This document shows positions 60,544 through 64,000 of a DNA stretch of 64,000 bases, one piece after another. This stretch comes from Bog-473 sp963745665. GTDB lineage: Bacteria > Actinomycetota > Acidimicrobiia > Acidimicrobiales > RAAP-2. The stretch is taken from assembly GCA_963745665.1 (NCBI GenBank), contig CAVUYE010000003.1, positions 186,001 through 250,000 on the forward strand, given 5' to 3'. Every line of letters begins with the position of its first letter. Position 1 is the first letter of the stretch. The notes below the pieces were generated by a model, which had not been told where the DNA came from, did no database searches, and worked only from the letters and a program-made list of their open reading frames with translations. A program made the position numbers and the translations under genes.

Positions 60544-60645
60544 ATGGTGATCGTTCTTCTCCTCGCAATCGTGGCGGGTCTCGGAGCCATAGCGGTTCTC
60601 TCCGCCTACTGCTACCGCCGGTGGGTTCGCCCACCGCGGGACTGA
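60544..60645 (+). CDS. Very small single-pass membrane protein
   Basis: A 33-codon frame: MVIVLLLAIVAGLGAIAVLS as one hydrophobic helix, then AYCYRRWVRPPRD with four Arg, a classic N-out/C-in arrangement. It ends seven bases before the ATG of the next gene, suggesting co-transcription. Upstream sequence has no strong ribosome-binding site, so expression is uncertain. Confidence 0.4.
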   Translation: MVIVLLLAIVAGLGAIAVLSAYCYRRWVRPPRD

Positions 60646-60652
60646 TGCACCG

Positions 60653-61759
60653 ATGGGGTCGAGCGGCGAACCTCCGACACCGGATCCGGTCTGGGTGGAT
60701 GACATGCAGGTGCGCATGCTCGCCCCATCGGAGTCGGCGCGACTCGGCGTTGCCGTCCGGGCCGTCTACGGCGAGACCTACCCCGTGCGATGGACCTACG
60801 ACGCCGACGAGGTGGCTCGGCGGATCTCGGCCGGGCTCTTGGTCTCCGCCATCGCCGAGACGGCGGACGGCGAGCTGCTTTGTCATTCGGGCCTGTCGCT
60901 CCATGCGCCCGACGACGTCGTCGGTCACGCCGGTCAGGCGCTGACTCTTCCTGCGGCACGCGGGCGGCACATCTTCACCACCGTCAAGCGGTATCTCGTC
61001 GACTGGGCGGCGGCGCTCGGCCTGGTCGGGATGTACAGCGAGGCCACAGCCGCCCATCCGTACAGCCAGCAGGCGCTGCTGAATCTTGGTGGCCACGAAA
61101 CGGGGTTCATGCTCGGTTTCATCCCCGCGTCGGTCGACAACAACGCCGCGTCGGCGTCGAGCCGCGGCCGCCAGTCGGCCGCGCTGTTCTTCCTCCGGGT
61201 GCGGCCGGGCGCGCCGCGGATGGTCTATGCGCCGGACCGCCATCGTGCGATCGTGCGCGACACGATAGAGATCTGTGACTTCCGGTCCCGTCTGGCCGAG
61301 GCGCCGGCCCGGACGGACCTTCCCTCTGTCTCCCAACTCCACGTCGAGACCGACGCGGGTGACAACGTCGCCGTGTTGACCGTGAGCCAGGCCGGACAGG
61401 ACCTGGCGTCCCGGGTCGAGGTGGAGCGCTCCCGCCTCTTCAGACAGGGAGTTGACGCCCTCTATGTGGACCTTCCGCTCGACCGGCCCGAGTCGGCCCA
61501 CGTGAGCGATGCCCTCGAGGAGCTCACGCTCTCCTACTCGGGGATCTTCCCCAACAATCAGGCCGTCGGGGACGTGCTCCGGCTGCAATGCCTGCGCAAG
61601 GCCACGGCCTGGAGCCACGACGTGGCGGTGGCGTCTCCCCACGGTGCCGCGCTCCTCGACTACGTGATCGCGGACATGGAGGCGGCCGGCCAGACCGTGG
61701 CGCGAGCTCCTGTCCAAGGGGGAGACGACAACGCCATCCCGCTGGTGGCCGTGCCCTAA
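60653..61759 (+). CDS. GNAT acetyltransferase-like protein
   Basis: A 368-aa protein. Residues about 20-190 resemble a GNAT domain: VRMLAPSESARLGVAVRAVYGETYP, LVSAIAETADGELLCHSGLSL, and a long helix after the acetyl-CoA region (ARGRHIFTTVKRYLVDWAAALGLVGMYSEATAAHPYSQQALLNLGGHETGF). The last stretch with S/T..H..SQ..L..LG matches the end of the fold. The C-terminal half is of unknown type. Similar proteins occur beside anti-sigma or signalling genes, but none is seen here. Confidence 0.65.
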   Translation: MGSSGEPPTPDPVWVDDMQVRMLAPSESARLGVAVRAVYGETYPVRWTYDADEVARRISAGLLVSAIAETADGELLCHSGLSLHAPDDVVGHAGQALTLPAARGRHIFTTVKRYLVDWAAALGLVGMYSEATAAHPYSQQALLNLGGHETGFMLGFIPASVDNNAASASSRGRQSAALFFLRVRPGAPRMVYAPDRHRAIVRDTIEICDFRSRLAEAPARTDLPSVSQLHVETDAGDNVAVLTVSQAGQDLASRVEVERSRLFRQGVDALYVDLPLDRPESAHVSDALEELTLSYSGIFPNNQAVGDVLRLQCLRKATAWSHDVAVASPHGAALLDYVIADMEAAGQTVARAPVQGGDDNAIPLVAVP

Positions 61760-61786
61760 GTGCGCGTGCGTGGCGTCCGCACCGCG

Positions 61787-62506
61787 TCACACATCGAGTC
61801 TGCGCAGCACGTCCGGCAGCTCGGTCAGCCTCGCCACCACTGCATCGGGCCGTGGACCGTCGCCGGGGAACGGCACCGCGCCGTCGCGGTCGAGCCACAC
61901 CGCGCGCCAGCCCGCGTTGCGCGCGCCGGCCACGTCGTTGACCTGGTGGTCGCCGACCAGAACGCACACATCGGGACCGACCCCGAGTTCCCGCTCCACC
62001 ACCTCGAAGATGCCCTTGTCGGGCTTGGCCACGTGGTGGTCCTGCGCGAACACGACCGACTCGAAGTACAACGACAGCCCGACCCTCTCGGGCAACCGGC
62101 TCCCGTTGGAGAGGAGTCCGAGGCGGTAGTCGCGCCGCAGGGCGTCGAGGGCAGGGATGGTGTCGGGGAAGAGGGCGGCGTCGCGATCGCGCTTGGTGAA
62201 ATACAGGTCGCTCAACCTCCTCGCCAGCTCGTCGTCATCGGACTCGTCCCCGTCCTCCACGGCCCGCCGGCGCGCCAGCGTGCGGGCGAAGCCGCGCACG
62301 CGCAGCTCGGCCAGCGACCACACGTCGGGGGACTCACGGGCCACGTCCGCTCTGTCCTCCTGCAGGTCCTCCCAACCCAGTGCGTCGGCGAAGGGGCCGG
62401 GCCGGGCGGAGCGCAGCGCGGCGGCGGTCGCCACGAGCGCCACGCGCATGACGCGCTCGAAGTCCCACAGCGTCTGGTCCCCGTCGAAGAGGACGGCTTC
62501 AATCAC
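61787..62506 (-). CDS. HAD-superfamily hydrolase
   Basis: A 239-aa protein. Motif I is VLFDGDQTLWDFE with the first Asp as nucleophile; the usual second Asp is reached in DGDQT. Motif II is GLLSNGS, motif III includes VAKPDKGIFEVV, and motif IV is VLVGDHQVNDVAGARNAGW. YjjG/GS1-like phosphatases are the nearest type. It starts three bases after the quinone oxidoreductase stop on the same strand, so the two form an operon. Confidence 0.88.
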   Translation of the reverse strand: MIEAVLFDGDQTLWDFERVMRVALVATAAALRSARPGPFADALGWEDLQEDRADVARESPDVWSLAELRVRGFARTLARRRAVEDGDESDDDELARRLSDLYFTKRDRDAALFPDTIPALDALRRDYRLGLLSNGSRLPERVGLSLYFESVVFAQDHHVAKPDKGIFEVVERELGVGPDVCVLVGDHQVNDVAGARNAGWRAVWLDRDGAVPFPGDGPRPDAVVARLTELPDVLRRLDV

Positions 62507-62509
62507 GCA

Positions 62510-63454
62510 TCACGGGGCGACGAGAACCACCTTGCCGAACTTGGACCCGGCGGCGAAGTGGTCGTAGGCCGCCTGCGCCTCGGCGAGGGGGAAGGTCTGA
62601 TACACCGGGACCTGCAGGCGCCTGGCCACCAGCGCCGGCAGCACGTGCGCCGCCATGGCGGCGGCCACCTCGGCCTTCTCGCGCCGGCTGCGGGTGCGCA
62701 AGGTAGAACCGCCGATGCGGACCCGCTGCTGCATCAGCTGCATGAGCTCCACCTCCAATCGGCCACCGCCCCCGACGCCGATCACGACCACCCGCCCCCA
62801 CATGGCGACGTGGGGCAGGACGCTGGCCAAGCTGGGTGCGCCCACCAGCTCGAGCACGACGTCATAGGGCCCCCGCGAGCCCTCGTCGCCCGGGGCCAGC
62901 ACCGCGTCGGCGCCGAGCGCGGCCACCGCGTCACGCCGCGCCGGGTCGCGCACGGTGGCCGTCACCGTGGCGCCGGCCTGCGCCGCCAGCTGCACGCCGG
63001 CCGTCCCGACGCCTCCGGCGGCGCCCGAGACCAGGACGTGCTCGCCCATCTGCAGCCCGGCCTGGCGGAAGAGGGCGTCGTAGGCGGTGGTGAAGACCTC
63101 GGGGAAGCCGCCGGCCTCCACCCACGCCACGTCGTCGGGCACCGGCAGCGCGTGCGCCTCGTCGACGTAGGCCAGCGTGGCCTGCGCCCCGCCTCCCACC
63201 ACAGCCATGACCCGGTCTCCCGGAGCGAAGAGCGTGACCTGGCGCCCGGCGGCCACCACCTCGCCGGCGAACTCCATGCCCGGGATGTCAGCCGGCCACC
63301 CCGGTGGCGCTGGATAGAACCCGGCCCGCTGCACCAGGTCCGCCGCATTCAATCCGGCCGCCCGCACCGCCACCAACAGCTCGGTGTCGCCGGGAACGGG
63401 ATCGGGGCGTTCCTCCCAGTGCAGCTGGCCCTCCCGGATCACGACGGCGTGCAT
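62510..63454 (-). CDS. NADPH:quinone oxidoreductase-like (zinc-independent MDR)
   Basis: A 314-aa medium-chain dehydrogenase. ATG 63454 (MHAVVIREGQLHWEERPDPV) is chosen; the upstream open frame overlaps the divergent peroxidase gene. It has VAVRAAGLNAADLVQRAGFYPAPPGWPADIPGMEFAGEVVAAG, the NADPH-binding VLVSGAAGGVGTAGVQLAAQAGATV and a final AQAAYDHFAAGSKFGKVVL. No zinc ligands are seen, consistent with the QOR/Zta1 group. Confidence 0.92.
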   Translation of the reverse strand: MHAVVIREGQLHWEERPDPVPGDTELLVAVRAAGLNAADLVQRAGFYPAPPGWPADIPGMEFAGEVVAAGRQVTLFAPGDRVMAVVGGGAQATLAYVDEAHALPVPDDVAWVEAGGFPEVFTTAYDALFRQAGLQMGEHVLVSGAAGGVGTAGVQLAAQAGATVTATVRDPARRDAVAALGADAVLAPGDEGSRGPYDVVLELVGAPSLASVLPHVAMWGRVVVIGVGGGGRLEVELMQLMQQRVRIGGSTLRTRSRREKAEVAAAMAAHVLPALVARRLQVPVYQTFPLAEAQAAYDHFAAGSKFGKVVLVAP

Positions 63455-63511
63455 GCCGGTCACCCTACGCGGCCCGGCACACGGCCACCGGTGCCCGGTA
63501 GGGTCGGTCGC

Positions 63512-64000
63512 ATGGCTCTCTACGACATCCCCATCCACACGCTCCAGGGCGACGACGCCACGTTGGGCGACTACAAGGGCAAGACCCTGTTGCTCGTCAA
63601 CGTCGCCTCCAAGTGCGGCCTCACGCCGCAGTACGAGGGGCTGGAGCGCCTGCAGAAGACGTACGGCGACCGGAGCTTCTCGGTCATCGGCTTTCCCTGC
63701 AACCAGTTCCTGGGCCAGGAGCCCGGCAGCGCCGAGGAGATCGCGCAGTTCTGCTCGGCCACCTACGGCGTGACCTTCCCGCTCATGGAGAAGATCGACG
63801 TGAACGGCGACGACCGCAGCCCGGTCTACGCCGAGTTGACGCAAAAGGAAGACGCCGAGGGCAACGCCGGCGACATCACCTGGAACTTCGAGAAGTTCCT
63901 CGTGTCCCCCAAGGGTGACGTCGTGGCGCGCTACCGGCCCCAGGTGGAGCCCGAAGACGCCACCATCATTGGCGACATCGAGGCGCAGCTGTCCGCTTGA
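63512..64000 (+). CDS. Glutathione peroxidase family protein
   Basis: A 162-aa thioredoxin-fold peroxidase that is complete, with its TGA ending exactly at the window edge. The catalytic residues are visible: Cys in LLVNVASKCGLTPQYEGLERL, Gln/Trp equivalents in GFPCNQFLGQEPGSAEEIAQFC and ITWNFEKFLVSPKGDVVARYRP. The second Cys in GFPCNQF is the position used as resolving Cys in thioredoxin-dependent members, which is expected in actinobacteria lacking glutathione. It is divergent from the quinone oxidoreductase. Confidence 0.95.
   Translation: MALYDIPIHTLQGDDATLGDYKGKTLLLVNVASKCGLTPQYEGLERLQKTYGDRSFSVIGFPCNQFLGQEPGSAEEIAQFCSATYGVTFPLMEKIDVNGDDRSPVYAELTQKEDAEGNAGDITWNFEKFLVSPKGDVVARYRPQVEPEDATIIGDIEAQLSA

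Noticed and set aside
61760..63511. A 746-codon forward frame ending in the glutathione peroxidase
   Set aside because: Only the last 162 codons, from ATG 63512, are peroxidase; the rest is antisense to the HAD and quinone oxidoreductase genes.

Overview
The window reads as a chromosome segment of a high-GC actinobacterium, most likely an Acidimicrobiia-like lineage. The evidence is high GC with many GTG/TTG starts, F420-type (LLM) oxidoreductases, a DUF3052 protein, CaiB/acyl-CoA-dehydrogenase/MaoC operons, and a secreted protein built of GYWLV..DGGVFAFG repeats of the kind common in that class. No rRNA or tRNA gene was seen, so the taxonomic call is inference.

Region 1 (1-11.4 kb) is a surface-polysaccharide locus: a cut-off GT4 glycosyltransferase, a Wzm/Wzt-like ABC exporter whose ATPase carries a C-terminal cargo-recognition-type extension, a GlfT-like GT2, two further GT4 enzymes, a methyltransferase, a capsule-type transferase, and three sulfotransferase genes. 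Two of the sulfotransferase genes are broken by frameshifts. A sulfated, methylated glycan exported by the ABC system is the natural reading. Region 2 (11.5-16.1 kb) is an acyl-CoA/steroid-like beta-oxidation operon (acyl-CoA dehydrogenase, CoA-transferase, two half-size MaoC dehydratases, acyl-CoA dehydrogenase), followed by a YcaQ-like DNA glycosylase and a PIN-toxin remnant.

Region 3 (17.8-33.9 kb) is a second cell-surface/glycan locus: two secreted SGNH proteins (one fused to a repeat propeller), asparagine synthase, nucleotide-sugar dehydrogenase, polysaccharide deacetylase, GT4, a polytopic GT-C-like protein, a PglC/PglE/PglD-like trio (phosphoglycosyl transferase, aminotransferase, acetyltransferase), an LAFTG-anchored small wall protein and a DUF4012 protein.

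Region 4 (33,884-38,971) is the most notable find: a complete 5,088-bp IS1595-family transposon with near-identical 23-bp terminal inverted repeats and an exact 8-bp target duplication (CAATATAG). It carries a BcgI-like restriction-modification system (nuclease-methyltransferase fusion plus a two-TRD specificity subunit) and two unknown small genes, and it sits 15 bp upstream of the annotated start of the DUF4012 gene.

Region 5 (39.0-46.5 kb) is one giant secreted protein gene (2,406 aa): RCC1 propeller, Ig-like domain, twenty-one MBG-type repeats spaced exactly 243 bp apart, and a beta-helix-like tail. It is preceded by a good promoter and a 14-bp triple repeat. Region 6 (46.5-64 kb) holds housekeeping and lipid-metabolism genes: LLM oxidoreductases, methyltransferase, thioesterase, signal peptidase I, HAD hydrolases, a zeta/ParD-like toxin-antitoxin pair, an acyl-CoA ligase with a hydroxyacid oxidase, a SnoaL/DUF35/thiolase operon, a secreted repeat protein, a TetR regulator, a truncated second IS1595 transposase, a GNAT-like protein, a quinone oxidoreductase and a glutathione peroxidase.
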